Positions 12,101 to 24,095 of a DNA stretch of 64,000 nucleotides are shown piece after piece. Made by a program: the position numbers and the translations under genes. The stretch's first letter is position 1; every line of letters starts with the position of its first letter. The notes beneath the pieces are model-generated. The model searched no databases. It saw only the letters and a program-made list of their open reading frames with translations, and had not been told where the DNA came from. This DNA comes from Triangularia verruculosa. Lineage: Eukaryota > Ascomycota > Sordariomycetes > Sordariales > Podosporaceae. The stretch spans positions 62,001 through 126,000 of the forward strand of contig MU863925.1 in NCBI GenBank assembly GCA_033296885.1, read 5' to 3'.

Positions 12101-14051
12101 GGTGGTGGTGATTGGTCTCGAGTACATTTGGGATGGCAGAGCTTGAACGACACTGATGGCGAGCCGTTGTTCTATTAGCTCGTGGTGACATGGCCGCCAT
12201 CGTTGGGCTGTGAAGGACTTTGTGATCGTGAGAACGGAAACCGCGGTGTGTGCGGCGCCGCTTCAATCAGGGACAAATTTGAGGTTTGGACGGGATGTTC
12301 ACATGGGAAATGGAAGGCTTGTTGAGTTGTTCGAGCCTTCTCCTCATCCGATATTGCACATCTATTATCGAGGTACCCGTGGCCCTGAGACAGGGACAAG
12401 AGATACTTTGGGAAGACGGCCCCACTGGGAATTATGGAAATTGGCCCTTGGGCCACGCGGTCACGATTGAGAGGCTGGGACAGCACCCCGAGGCGTGCAA
12501 GTAGTAACCTCATCCCACGTCAAAGTGGACCCGAGCGTCATATTGTTACTCACCTAGCAGTTTCGGGCGTAAACCTGGAGCTGCATCTGGTGCTGCTCTA
12601 ATAACGGGGTTGGATTTTGAAGATTGTCAACAGAACCTTGTGATCGCAATTTGGTGGCAGGCTTTTGCTTCTCATGACAAACCCTTTTGGCGAGTCAAGC
12701 ATCAGAAACACATCACAAAATCCATTCATTGCGAACCAACTTGCGGGTGACCTCTGGAGGCTCTGTTGGCTGAAGGAGAATCATCAGAGAGCAAGAAACA
12801 TCATGTCCACTTCTGGAATCTGGAATTTGACAAAATTGGTGCGAGGGCTTTTGACCAACCCTGAGTGGGGGTGCGAGGGAAGACGAGAACAAGAAATGGC
12901 TGGTGCTCGTGTTCCACGCCCCTTCGATGGTCCGCTACCCAGCCCTTGCTCCCTGTTTTGGTTTACCCGTGGCGTACCGAACGGGGCGGATCCTCGACGA
13001 GAAGCGAGAAACGGTGAGTGGATGTTGACGACAAATTGGCCACCCTAGATGGCGGTTGTCGTGCACGATTGGCAAGCCCTGATCATTTCCGTCATACCAT
13101 GCAGCAGAGCAGCAAGTCGCACCAATTCTGATGCACACTCCCCCCAGTCCAAAACGCCTCTCAGCACACCGCAGCGCTTTCTAAGTTGTGACTGGATGAC
13201 TGGCAGCCCGGGCGTGAGGATTTGTAGGATGACCACGGCGGCCACGGATGGCGACGGGGGACTCAAGCGCTCATTGTCAACCTGGCCAAAGGACCCGCGT
13301 CTGCTGACATTGTCCGGTTATCAGCAGGTAGGTAGGGAGGCTGTCGTCTGTCATCTATCCATGACCCTACAGAGGCTGTGAGAGGCACGGAATCAGGAGC
13401 GACATGATTGATTGTGACCCCGATTTGTGGCCGTGACATCGAATCTCTGTTGTTGATGAATCGTTGGCCGAAGCCTCCGTTTCTCATTGTGTGAGTGTCG
13501 GGGTTCGACGTTTACCCAAGCCTGTGCCCAGACCATCCGGCAGTGGGTCACTAACAAGACTCTTCCTCGCCCCATCAGCCAGCCAGCGTTGCTCCCAGTG
13601 AATCCACCTGCTGGGTGGTGTGTCCCACCCGCTGCTCCGCTTCTCTAGCTCCCCAAATCCCAGCGGCATCACTCGGCCCAGCACCTTTTTTTTTTTTTCC
13701 CTTTCTATCTCCAGGTCCCTCCCCCCCTTCTCTCACCTCCGAACACCACGCCGTGCTCTCCATTCGCCCTCGACCCATCGCAGAATCCGCCAAGTATCGA
13801 CCGACCGACGGACCAACGAACGACCAATTTAGTTTTGTGTTGTTCTCTCGTCACGACAGGATTCGGGTGCCGTTGACCTTCGTTGTCTCGAACGGAATCC
13901 GGGAAACAGCGACTCCTCAGCGAGCGGTTTTTTCGGCCTTGGGTGTGTGTGTGTTTGTTGTTGTTTTGCCCATCGGCAGAACTTCTGGGAGGACACCCGT
14001 CACCTCGACACCGGTACGGAATTGCGTGGTCTCATCAATTCTTTCCTTTAG

Positions 14052-14380
14052 GTTAGTACCGTCTTTCCCGTTTTCCCTTGCGCTCGGCGTCGTCCAGGTC
14101 CTCCAAGATGCTCCGAATTTGGGTCGTGGGACCCGCGCTGCCCCAGGAGGCGCCTGGGTTTCGACCAACACCACGACGTGGTCTCTGGTTGTCAACGTCC
14201 ACCTTGGCCAACGGTCCTCATCTGTCATCGACACGCCGCCGATCGACCACCCATCCGCCCGTTATTTGAAAGGAGCACTTCATTTATCAGGGACCTGCAC
14301 ACGTCTTTCGCCTTGCGTGTCACTGTTCTTTCCTCTTTCTACCGGGGCGTTGCTTGACTAACCTTTCTAACTCCGTGCAG
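14052..14380 (+). other. Probable 5'-UTR intron of the cyclin gene
   Basis: GTTAGT at 14052 could be the donor. A strong branch/acceptor pair, TGACTAAC followed by TGCAG, ends at 14380. The acceptor is convincing and the donor is only one candidate. Neither end lies in the coding sequence. Confidence 0.35.
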
Positions 14381-14712
14381 TGCTTCGACATTCCCTTTCC
14401 TTTCGGTCCTAGCTTTTCCCACCATTCGACTGGCCTTTATTCGAGCCTTTTGTTTGCTATTTGCGACAAAGTGCAAGGCAGTCAAGTCGCTGATCGACAC
14501 GACCCATAACCGTGTAGAGGACTTTGGCCTACACTCTATGGCTCAGAAAGCTCAGTAGATCTCGATCGCACCTCTCCCTTCGAGATCACCCCCACGACAC
14601 TTCGGCTCTGGAAGTAGACCGTCTAGTTCGTTCTTATCCAGCTGCTCGAGGCAGTTCGACATCCTCCCACAACTATCCTTTTCACCCTCCGATACCGATT
14701 CACTCCATCAAC

Positions 14713-15738
14713 ATGCCTGGAGGCGTTTGTGCTGTGCTCGACTACGATGTCGAGCTGATGGCCGACTATGTTTCGGAGATGGCTACCCGTGTGGTGATGC
14801 CACGGAACACTGTGAACCCAGCTTTCCGCAAGTACGTTTCGGGTATACTGTCTTCGACTCGTCTTCCCCGGACCACCATCCTGCTTGGTCTCAACTACCT
14901 CGCCAAGCGCATCAACATGATGCCTGCGGGTGCCGTCCAGACTGAGGGTGAGATCTGGCGTCTTCTGACCATTGCTCTTCTTCTCGGAAGCAAGTTTCTC
15001 GATGACAACACTTTCCAGAACAAGTCTTGGTCGGAAGTCAGTGGCATCTCGGTTCGCGATTTGAACACTCTGGAATATGAGTGGTTGGCTGCCATTGACT
15101 GGGTTCTCTACGTCAATCTGGATGAGAGCAAGGACTACAACGCTTGGTTGGACAACTGGGCCGAGTGGAAGGAAACCAAGAAGCGCCAGCAGCAGCAGGC
15201 AAGCCGCGAGCGTCTCGCTGCTCTCGTCACCCCCATTGATACCGATGTCACCCGTGCCCGCAACCAGCACATGTACTCGTCTTGGCACCAGCAGCAGGTT
15301 GCCGAATATGAGCGCCTGTCGAGCATGAAGCGTGGTCAGGCTACTCCGCCAGCCTATAGACACGAGCAAGCCTCCTGGGGATACATGGCGTGGCCTCAGC
15401 CAGCTGCTCCTCTGACGCCTCCCGATTCCGGGTATGGCACACCCGAGTACACCAACTCGGCCACTTCTTGCAACTCTCACTACACTGAGTGGTTTGACCG
15501 CGCCATTGTCGGCGGCTGCAACACCTCCAGGCATTACCAGCAGCCTGCGCCCGCCTACAACGGCTTTCGCCATTCAGGACACGGTTCTCGAAATGCCACT
15601 AACTATAGCGGTGTCTACGATCACGGTATCTGGGAGCAACACCGTCCCGGATGCTTCTGTGACAGCTGCGTCTCGCCTCACAAGCAGCCCCCTTCCTACT
15701 TCTTCGCTCACAGCTACGGCCAGCCTGTTGCCGGCTAA
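14713..15738 (+). CDS. Pho85-type cyclin (Pcl/Clg1-like)
   Basis: Regulatory cyclin for a Pho85/CDK5-class kinase. The 341-residue product has a cyclin N-box at roughly residues 20-150 (ILLGLNYLAKRI, LTIALLLGSKFLDDNTF, SWSEVSGISVRDLNTLEYEW, then WVLYVNL). This matches the Pcl/Clg1 layout better than mitotic cyclins. The C-terminal half is Gln/Pro/Tyr/His-rich and looks disordered, ending in a short Cys-containing stretch (GCFCDSC). I chose ATG 14713 (AACATGCC) over an in-frame upstream ATG at 14524 because the intervening 63 residues are low-complexity and start in the probable leader. The very long empty upstream region suggests complex transcriptional control. Which Pho85 cyclin subclass it belongs to is inferred, not proven. 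Confidence 0.8.
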   Translation: MPGGVCAVLDYDVELMADYVSEMATRVVMPRNTVNPAFRKYVSGILSSTRLPRTTILLGLNYLAKRINMMPAGAVQTEGEIWRLLTIALLLGSKFLDDNTFQNKSWSEVSGISVRDLNTLEYEWLAAIDWVLYVNLDESKDYNAWLDNWAEWKETKKRQQQQASRERLAALVTPIDTDVTRARNQHMYSSWHQQQVAEYERLSSMKRGQATPPAYRHEQASWGYMAWPQPAAPLTPPDSGYGTPEYTNSATSCNSHYTEWFDRAIVGGCNTSRHYQQPAPAYNGFRHSGHGSRNATNYSGVYDHGIWEQHRPGCFCDSCVSPHKQPPSYFFAHSYGQPVAG

Positions 15739-17622
15739 GCTACTGTATTCACACCCACTTGCGCAACTTGAGCGTGTTGCGCATCTCTAGCGATGCCATT
15801 GGCTGCTAATTTTCCTCATCAAAAAGGCGTTTACGCGGCGTCGCCCTCTTATTCCACTGCATCGTCTGCTGGACACGATTTCCTTTTTTCTCGGCACAAT
15901 AAAGAATCGATATATTGCATTCAGATACCCGGAGCGATGGCGAGGCGGAATGATTCGGATACCCCCCAACCTGATGAGACAATCGTTCATCGGGTTTGAT
16001 CATACGTCGGTGCTCAAGATTTTTCTTGCCCACCAGTCATCTTTTCTTAATGACTTTTTCCCTCGGTATACGGTTCACCAATTTTCATAAAGCGGCGTTT
16101 GCGGATTTATTTGTCACTTTTTTATTCGACACCGATATAGACGCGACCGGCCAACCACGAATCTCGAACGAAACACAGGGCACGTGAATCACCTCGGCTT
16201 CAGTATCACGATTCCCAGTCCCGACTGGCACTCACTGATCCGAGACGTTTCTGGTGACTTTCGAGATCAGGACCTCAAGTCATTTTCAGATGACTCAAAT
16301 TGGCCGCAGTATAGATCACCGCCGTTCTAATATCTCCTCGCTCAGGGGTACGGTCGCCCCGGTCTTTCTTCTAGCATCAGTTATGAAAACCCGGCGGGAC
16401 GCTTTTTCAGTTTAGAGCATCATACCCGGGCTTTTTCGGTTAAAACATTCTGTGGCGCGGGGCCCTATTCAGACGGGGCTTTTCTCCTATTTTTTTCGCT
16501 GTCAAAAGTTTTGTGAGGATTGGTACATATATTCTGCGATTTTCACATGTATTGGTTGGTTTTTCTTCTCTCTTTTGTTTTCCGTGTTGGGTTCAAGAGG
16601 TTCAAAAAGTTGGGCTCGCCGTGGTCATGAGCATGTGTTTTTCCATGGGTTCAAAATGGGGGGTTCGTTGCCTTTTCTTCGCTTGGTCTTTTTTCTGTTG
16701 CATTGTGTTTATTACTATTCTTTTGCCAGTTGTGACGCGGACCCAAGTGTACTTTTTATCACTTGGACACGGATGGGAAAAGGCTCTCAGCAGCAGGGTA
16801 CATTACGCCGCTGGCTTGTTATCCCGGTAACCTCTGGTTTCCACGAGGATGGTTCTTAGAGGAGGTGTTTGGGGAGGCTCTTTTACTGGCATTTCAGGTG
16901 GAGAAGAATGGCCGGAGGAACAAATGGGGGTGGTATACGCTTGGTGTTGTGTAATTCTGTTGGCTTCGTCTCGCTGGGTTTACTCTTTTTTTTTTTTGTT
17001 TTGTTTTGTTTTGATGACGGGGGGCTCTTTGGTTCGGCGATTCCCAAACAAACGACTTGATGAGGTTTGAGGAAACGAGGGGAAACAGGATCGGACAGAG
17101 AATGGATTGTCAGAACAGAAAGGCTGACGGTGACTTTGTGATGGACAAGGTCTTTTAAAACAAAAAGGGTGGTCTGGCAAGCCAGATGATGGTCATGGGT
17201 CCGACGGTAATGATCGGAGAGGCAATAACGTGAGGGATTGAGATTTTCTCTCGACGTTCCCCTGGGTAGCAGCAAAGAAGTTGCGACCCCTGGGATTTCT
17301 GCCAGCATCACCTAAGATAAAAATAAATAAAGAAGCACAATTATCTGCACCATTGATTCATTTCTGCAATTATGAACTGCCTTGTGGTGAGCGAAGTTGG
17401 TGTTGATTTTTGTCAGTCCCTGGTCAGCTGGCAGCAACTGCCAGCTTTCAATTTCAACGACACGTCTTGAATTGCTCTCTTCACCCTAGTTATCATCACA
17501 TCATTGTCGAATGATGGGCACCAGTTAATGTTATTCTCGTCTTTGCAAGAAGAAAGACTCTATTCCGCAGAACTATTTCGCGCCATCCAGCAATACCTTT
17601 CTCTCTCCAGCCTCCCATCAGC
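15739..17622. other. Intergenic: cyclin 3' region and Fyv6-like promoter
   Basis: No supported gene in about 1.9 kb. The segment 16440-17070 is T/G-rich on this strand with long T runs, and gives overlapping ORFs in several frames with no domain. I see no repeat or RNA gene. Confidence 0.45.
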
Positions 17623-18354
17623 ATGTCATCACGCTTCATCTCCGCCGGCTCAATAGACGCCACGACGGGGACCCCTTCATCCGAACCGTCCCAGGCTACC
17701 AACACCCCTCCTCCTCAACAAGACGTCAGCAACAGGAAATCGAAGGAATGGGCAGAAGTCACAGAGCAGCTCGAGGCAGACAGGCAGCGCCGGATCCAAC
17801 AGGCGAAGCAAGCGGCAGAAGGCGGGGAAAAGTCGCTTTATGAGGTGCTGCAGGCGAACAAAGCGGCGAAGCAGGCGGAGTTTGAGGAGAAGAGCAAGCT
17901 GAAGAATCAGTTTCGGGCGCTGGATGAGGACGAGATTGACTTTCTGGATGAGGTGAAACGGAAAAAGAAGGAGGAGGAGGAGCAGCGGAGGCAAGAGTTG
18001 GAGGAGGGGTTGAGGGCTTTTAGGGAGGGGAAGATGCAGAGTAAAGGGGATGATGGGGGGGCGGGAGATGATAGCGAAGAGGGGGAGGGGGAATGGGGGG
18101 AGGAGGAGTGGGCCTTTACTGCTGATAGTGGGAGGAGGAGGAAGAGGAAGGGGGAGGGGAGGAAGAAGTTGTTGGTTAAGAAGGCTAGGAGGGAGGAGAG
18201 TAATACCGGGGAGGGGAAGGAAGGGGATAAGAAGGCGATAGACGAGGCGGGGAAAGATATGGCTGCTCCGCCGCCGAAACCGGCAGCAGCAGCTCCCGTC
18301 AAGAAGCCCAGCGGTGGTTTGTTGGTTGACTATGGCTCTGATAGCGATGACTGA
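17623..18354 (+). CDS. FAM192A/NIP30 (Fyv6-like) nuclear protein
   Basis: A 243-residue protein of the NIP30 N-terminal family (FAM192A/PSME3IP1 in animals; yeast Fyv6, a second-step splicing factor, is considered its relative). The N-terminal half contains a charged coiled-coil with the hallmark LYEVLQANKAAKQAEFEE and FRALDEDEIDFLDEV segments (about residues 73-113). A highly acidic and then basic region follows (RRRKRKGEGRKK). The extreme C-terminus is LLVDYGSDSDD, a typical ending for this family. It is a single exon with ATG in CAGCATGTC context. A role in the spliceosome is inferred from the family. Confidence 0.8.
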   Translation: MSSRFISAGSIDATTGTPSSEPSQATNTPPPQQDVSNRKSKEWAEVTEQLEADRQRRIQQAKQAAEGGEKSLYEVLQANKAAKQAEFEEKSKLKNQFRALDEDEIDFLDEVKRKKKEEEEQRRQELEEGLRAFREGKMQSKGDDGGAGDDSEEGEGEWGEEEWAFTADSGRRRKRKGEGRKKLLVKKARREESNTGEGKEGDKKAIDEAGKDMAAPPPKPAAAAPVKKPSGGLLVDYGSDSDD

Positions 18355-18955
18355 GCGACTGCATCGGGATCGTTTGAAAATAGCCGTCGTCATAGGGAGC
18401 CACGAGACTTGACTTTGAGCAACGCCTCCATCGACGTGGCGTCTGCGAGGGCAAGACAGTGAGTGATCCGGGGTCCTTGCGACAGTGCACTGATGGACAG
18501 CCAGCCATATGTGCCATGGAGACACAGGAGTACAGTATCAGGGGTGAGGAACAAAGAAACGGTCCCTGTAAAGATCTGCGAGACTCTGTATCAGACATAA
18601 CTGTCTCGAACGGCCTGAACGTGTTGCGCTTCAGCATCACAGGTAACAGGACGCTACACGTTTGAATTTGGGTAGGGCAAAGGTAGAACGGCGTGGACGC
18701 TGTATAACTTGTAGCGTTGAAGAGGGGGTTTATATTGTGATAACATCAGCCAGCCAAGCCAAACAATACAAGGCCTACCGTCACCCGAATGCTGTCCTGT
18801 CTTTTCCGTGCAAGCAGCCTCAGTGAATCTATCGTCCGTTTTGATCAGGTATTTACCGTCGTGCCTCGTAGTATACAGAACCGAAAACTATTGTTACACG
18901 CTACAATACATTCCCCAACACCTTCTTCTCGAGAGGTTTCAGATCATCAAACACA
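18355..18955. other. Intergenic between convergent genes
   Basis: About 600 bases between the stop codons of the Fyv6-like gene and Tim54. They should hold both transcript ends. No coding or structured feature was seen. Confidence 0.5.
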
Positions 18956-20406
18956 TTAGTCCACATCCTCCACGTTACTCCTCTTTTCCTCTCCCACGAC
19001 CTTACCCTTCCCCCATCTGTACAGCTGCCTAAACTTGCCCTTCGTCCACCCCTCGATCTCTTCCTCTGGCACCGCAATCTTGGCCACTCTCTCCTCATCC
19101 TCCTTTGTCAGCTCGAATCTCCTCATTCTCTCGGCAATCCTGGGGTCCAGAACCAGAGGCTTCGCTCTGACAACCTCTGTAATACCCGCCTTTTCACGCT
19201 CCTTGACGTGCTCCGGCTCGTCACCGGCCTCTTTCCACACGGTCTTGACCCAGTCCTTCTCTTCCCAGGCGAGCTCCCGCTCTTGCTCGTATTGCTGATC
19301 CTCGCCGGATTGTGTAGAGAAGTGACGGTAGTGAGCCAGGCATACGGCGGCGACGTCACGGCCGATTTCATCGGCTAGGCGGCGGCGGTTGAAGAAGCGG
19401 TACATGCGGGTGGGCGTGGAAAGGAAGCCCAGCAGGTGAGGTTCCCGGACAGGGGCAACGGGAGAGAGTTCGTTGGGGATAGAAGGAGGGAGCGGGGAGG
19501 AGGCGTAATCGGCCGGTGTGTTATATGGGCGGGGTTGAGGAGGGCGTTTGGACTTGGTCTCTTCTTCCTTTTTCTTGGCTTCTTCCTCCTTCTTTTTATC
19601 TTCTTCTAACTTCTCGCCGTCGATATCTTGGGTTGGCACTGGCTCTGGAACTGGAATTGGAGGGGCGGTTAGGGGACCGAGCCAGCCTTCATGTAAACCT
19701 CTGAGATACTCCTTCCATGTGTGCCTGCCGATGACAATGTCGCCTTTGATGCCCTCGTAATCTTTGATTCCACGGAGCTTGCGGTGGGCGGCAATGATCT
19801 CTTCCTTCGTAGGCTCCTCGGGGAGCTCGGGCTCAGCTTCACCATTGTCGGTTTGCTTGCGGTGACGTCGGATCTTCTCGGCGGTGTAGGCACGAACGTC
19901 GCCATCTCGTCTGCCTTGGACGAACTCCCAGTCGAGGCCGCTGGCGGCGAGAATTGGCTTGACGTACTCGGTGTAGTGGTCTTGAGCGGTGCGAAGACCG
20001 TCGCCGGGGGGCGCAGACAGGTAGACGGTGATCTTGCGCAGCTCGGAGAGGGCGTTGTGGTTAGGCAGGGGCTCCTTGGCCAGATGCTCGACTGCGTGTC
20101 TCCATTTCGCGATGGCTCGTTTCTTTTCCCGCTTGTCGTAGATGATTCCGGCAGAGATAGCGGTTGACAGAGTCCAAAATATCATCCAATTTCGGGAAGG
20201 GAGCTTCTTTGGGAGGGCGGGGAGACCCAGCATGCGGAGGGCTCGGTTTCTCTCCGGGACCTTGGCAGCCTGTGTTTGGAGCTTGTGAGCTGTCTGATCT
20301 TGCATCGCTCTCTAAAGAATTGGTGTGGCTATACCGTCTCGGCAACACCAGCCGCCGGTGGTGTTGCCGGCGCCGAAGGCTGTGCTGGTGGTGTTGGCTC
20401 GGCCAT
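18956..20406 (-). CDS. tim54: Mitochondrial inner-membrane translocase subunit Tim54
   Basis: Component of the TIM22 complex, which inserts carrier proteins into the mitochondrial inner membrane. Exon 1 (20335-20406) encodes a Pro/Ala-rich leader beginning MAEPTPPAQP. The predicted intron is 20270-20334 (65 nt, donor GTATAG, CTCAC branch, CAG acceptor). Exon 2 runs from 20269 to 18956, giving 461 residues, close to the yeast protein (478). The conserved start is LPSRNWMIFWTLSTAISAGI (membrane segment, about residues 50-70). This is followed by the Tim54 body with VYLSAPPGDGLRTAQDHYTEYVKPIL and GLDWEFVQGRRDGDVR, and a Lys/Glu-rich insert near residue 235. The intron acceptor is a choice among several in-phase AGs. 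The gene is divergent from cot-1 across 1.6 kb. Confidence 0.88.
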
Positions 20407-21996
20407 TTGATGTGAAGGTATTCTGGAGCTGCTTTGGGCGGTATGTTCAAAAACACTACGAGCGCATTGGCTTTGCCGCTGCCTTTGGTGAGGCTTTTCG
20501 GCTAGAAAGGAGGATCAGCGAAAATCTCTACCAAAGAGTCGCTGAGGGAGACAGTGGCGAAGCTGGCGGTGAACTCTGTTGGCACGATACTGAGGTGCCT
20601 CGGGTGCTCGCTGACGATATCGGTCCCTCACTGGAGTCAAATTTCCAAGTGCTTTCTTATCGCGATAAGCCAAAATGTCTTTGTGCACGGACCACTTCAG
20701 TGAGCTCATCAAGATTCAAGGCTCGAGGGTACACCCTTTGACGCTTCAATTCTATGTAATACAGCATATTTGAGTTATCATTATGCTGGGGTACTATAGA
20801 AGCTCGAGTATGCTAACTCGAGAAGTTCTTGATGTTACTGAAAGCAGAGCGTCTCGTTCCCGTCGTGGACCGTGTAAGTCGAAACGGTCACGGATCGGCG
20901 GGGCGGCCCGGAAGAAACCGTCCAAGTGTCTGTAGGATGCTCCCTAAATAGCTGCCCAATATAGAACCTCTTTGTCGGTAACCACCGAGAGTGCCTGCGG
21001 TCCGGGAAAATGCACATGGCATGGCCTAGCAAAGCATTGTTTGGCGAGCATCGGGGCAGCAGACTGGTGGAGGAGCATTGTTTCGAAACCTGGATTGTAA
21101 ACGCATCAGGGGGCTCTGTGAGGCGAGCCCCTGAAAGTCGAGATGGAAGATCGCCAACCCCACTTCTTCAGAGCTTCAACCGCCAACCAAACAACGGAGC
21201 TCGCTCTGATTGCACGAGGCCAGCCGTGTGATTGTATGTTGTGTAGCGCCAGAAGAGGCAGTAAACGCAGCAGGAAATGAAGAATTGTTGGAGTTCTTCG
21301 TCCGTTCATCCAACTTCAACTCCACGTCCCCTCCAAAAGTCGGAGTCCCTGCCACTGTGTCTTAGCGTCCAATACGGATACCCCTCTTTCGCACCTTCCC
21401 CTGGAGAAGGTCTGGCAAATAATTAACTTGTCGTTTGAGGCACAGCTGTGCAACCATATTTTTCACGTCCCATGTGCTGAGCGGCAGGTCTCGAGCTTGA
21501 ACCTCACCGACATACTGACATAATTAACACCGATATTCCGCTGGCAAACAAACACCGCAACAGACGCCTTTCGTCTGCCTTCCAGATGCCTGCTTGCCAC
21601 GTCTGGATCAGCTTGACAAGAGACCATTCCCAACGCTAGTGTAGCACCCTGTCTGCCCCACCACTCGAGCGACCGCCCAGCGATCCGAGTCCACTCCCGT
21701 TTCCTCTCGCACGGTAACATCCATCCCCCAGTGCGAGTGCCAGAGTGCCACCGCTCGACCGACCCTTGTCCCGAGAAAAAGCAAAGCTCCCTTTCCCTCC
21801 GCGACCCCTTTTTTGCGAAAACACCATCTGGGGCCTTCCTGTCGACTGTCTCTACCAGCGGTTGATCTGCCAGAGTCTACAGCCACCAGGCCAGTGAGAG
21901 CAGCCCTGCCGAGTTGGGTGCGCCCCCCCTATCTTCGAACCCCGAACCCGAACCCTTACCATCACGACAAGTTGACAACACACACGCGCCGCCACG
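20407..21996. other. Divergent Tim54/cot-1 intergenic region
   Basis: About 1.6 kb with no supported gene. It serves as upstream region for Tim54 (left) and cot-1 (right). The last 400 bases are C-rich and pyrimidine-rich and probably belong to the cot-1 5' leader. A small inverted repeat CTCGAG-N8-CTCGAG lies near 20803. Confidence 0.45.
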
Positions 21997-24095
21997 ATGG
22001 ATAATCAAGGTAACCGTCTCTACCTGAATTTCGGGAACAACAACAACAACAACGATCGCCTCGCTGCCTCCGATCGCACACAATATCCCACCACCCCTTC
22101 GACCTTTCCCCAGCCCGTCTTCCCAACCGGTCCCTCTGGTCAGGCACCGAACCCTCAGCAGCCCCAGCAGGCTTACCAGCAAGGCTATGCTTCCAACAAC
22201 TACTACAATCCTAACCAGTATGCCCCTCATTACCCTTCCCATCTTGCTGCCCAGGTTCAGAACTACAACTCTCCCAGACCAGGTTATGGACAAGCCCGAT
22301 CGACCACTCCCGGCGCTAGCAATGATCCCAACGCTGGACTGGCCCACCAATTCGCCCACCAGAATCTAGGTGGTGCTGGCAGACCTCAAAACTACAATGC
22401 TCGTGGCCCCTCCCCAGGACAGCGCCCACGTACGGCTAACAGCCAAGGTCAGCAGCCCGGCTATGGCAACTACCTGAATGCGCCCCCGATGCCTTCGCAG
22501 AATTCCCAGCTCGAGTTTGCCCCGGCCCCCGAACGGAACCCGGACAAGTATGGCCCCAACGCCAATAACAACCAGAAGAAGTGCTCCCAATTGGCCTCGG
22601 ATTTCTTCAAGGACAGCGTCAAGCGCGCTCGTGAGCGGAATCAAAGGTAGGCAGTGTGTCGGTCGACAACCAAGAAAGAGACTAATCACGTCCGTACAGA
22701 CAAAGCGAGATGGAACAGAAGTTGAACGAGACCACCGACCCCCGCCGCCGCGAGTCTATCTGGGCCACTGGAGGGAGAAAGGAGGGCCAGTATCTCCGTT
22801 TCCTCAGAACCAAGGACAAGCCCGAGAACTACAACACCATCAAGATTATCGGCAAGGGTGCTTTCGGTGAGGTGAAGCTGGTTCAGAAGAAGTCGGATGG
22901 CAAGGTCTATGCCATGAAGAGCTTGATCAAGACGGAAATGTTCAAGAAGGACCAGCTCGCTCACGTTCGTGCTGAGCGTGACATTCTCGCCGAATCCGAC
23001 AGTCCCTGGGTCGTGAAGCTCTACACAACCTTCCAAGACGCCAACTTCCTCTACATGCTCATGGAGTTCTTGCCAGGTGGCGATCTCATGACCATGTTGA
23101 TCAAGTACGAAATCTTCTCTGAAGATATCACGCGGTTCTACATTGCCGAGATTGTGTTGGCTATTGAGGCTGTCCATAAATTGGGCTTCATCCACAGGTG
23201 CGTGGTTCCCTTCCGATTCGAACTACGGTCACAGATGTTGACATGCATTTCAGAGATATCAAGCCAGACAACATTCTTCTCGATAGAGGCGGCCACGTGA
23301 AGCTGACAGATTTCGGTCTGTCGACCGGTTTCCACAAGCTCCATGACAACAACTACTACGCGCAGCTTTTGACGGGCAAGTCCAACAAGCCTCGCGACAA
23401 CAGAAACTCGATTGCCATTGACCAGATTAACTTGACGGTCAGCAACCGCTCCCAGATCAATGACTGGAGGCGGTCGAGGAGACTGATGGCGTACTCTACC
23501 GTTGGCACTCCCGATTACATCGCCCCTGAGATCTTCACGGGCAATGGTTACTCCTTCGACTGCGACTGGTGGTCTCTGGGTACCATCATGTTCGAGTGCT
23601 TGGTTGGGTGGCCCCCTTTCTGCGCCGAGGACAGCCATGACACATACCGCAAGATTGTCAACTGGAGACAGTCTCTGTACTTCCCCGACGACATTCAGCT
23701 CAAGCCCGACGCTGAGAACCTGATCAGAAGGTATGGTTTAAAGGCCTGCTTACGTGTCTTGTATATGCTAACAATCTGTCTGTAGCTTGATTTGCAACAC
23801 CGAGAACCGTCTTGGCCGTGGTGGGTCTGATGAGATTAAGCGCCATCCCTTCTTTTACGGTGTGGAGTTCGAGAGCCTGCGTAGGATCCGGGCGCCTTTC
23901 GAGCCCCGTCTTACCTCCAACATCGATACCACCTACTTCCCAACGGACGAGATTGACCAGACGGATAACGCCACTCTGATCAAGGCTGCCCAGGCCGCTA
24001 GAGGCGCCGCGGCCAGTCAACAGGAGGAAAGCCCAGAGATGAGCCTACCATTCATTGGATACACATTCAAGCGGTTCGACAACAATTTCCGGTGA
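21997..24095 (+). CDS. cot-1: NDR-family Ser/Thr kinase COT-1
   Basis: Nuclear Dbf2-related kinase controlling polar hyphal growth and branching; in Neurospora it acts with the Mob2 activators and the GCK kinase POD-6. Four exons are predicted, with introns 22647-22699, 23198-23253 and 23731-23785, giving 644 residues. The N-terminus is Asn/Gln/Tyr-rich and starts MDNQGNRLYLNFG. The NDR N-terminal regulatory segment (KKCSQLASDFFKDSVKRARERN) precedes a kinase domain with GKGAFGEV (about residue 268), HRDIKPDN (about 383) and DFG (about 402). The extra basic insert typical of NDR kinases (NDWRRSRRLMAYSTVGTPDY) lies before the APE motif. The C-terminal hydrophobic motif is FIGYTFKRF. All catalytic residues are present. 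Confidence 0.95.

Larger units (their letters stand above)
5109..14712. other. Gene-poor 9.6-kb region
   Basis: No ORF here shows a recognisable domain, and the longest ones (about 140-260 codons, near 9226-9654, 9669-10322 reverse and 10691-11467) have low-complexity, shadow-like translations. The base composition looks ordinary rather than RIP-like. Contents I can name are a 21-bp tandem repeat at 9005-9130, a pyrimidine-rich stretch near 13690-13730, and a probable 5'-UTR intron ending at 14380. The last kilobase is probably the long 5' leader of the cyclin gene. The rest may be promoter or non-coding transcription units. Confidence 0.5.

Noticed and set aside
16452..17070. Overlapping ORFs in the T/G-rich region
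   Set aside because: Phe/Gly/Trp-rich translations reflect base composition; no conserved motif, and splice signals do not join them to anything.
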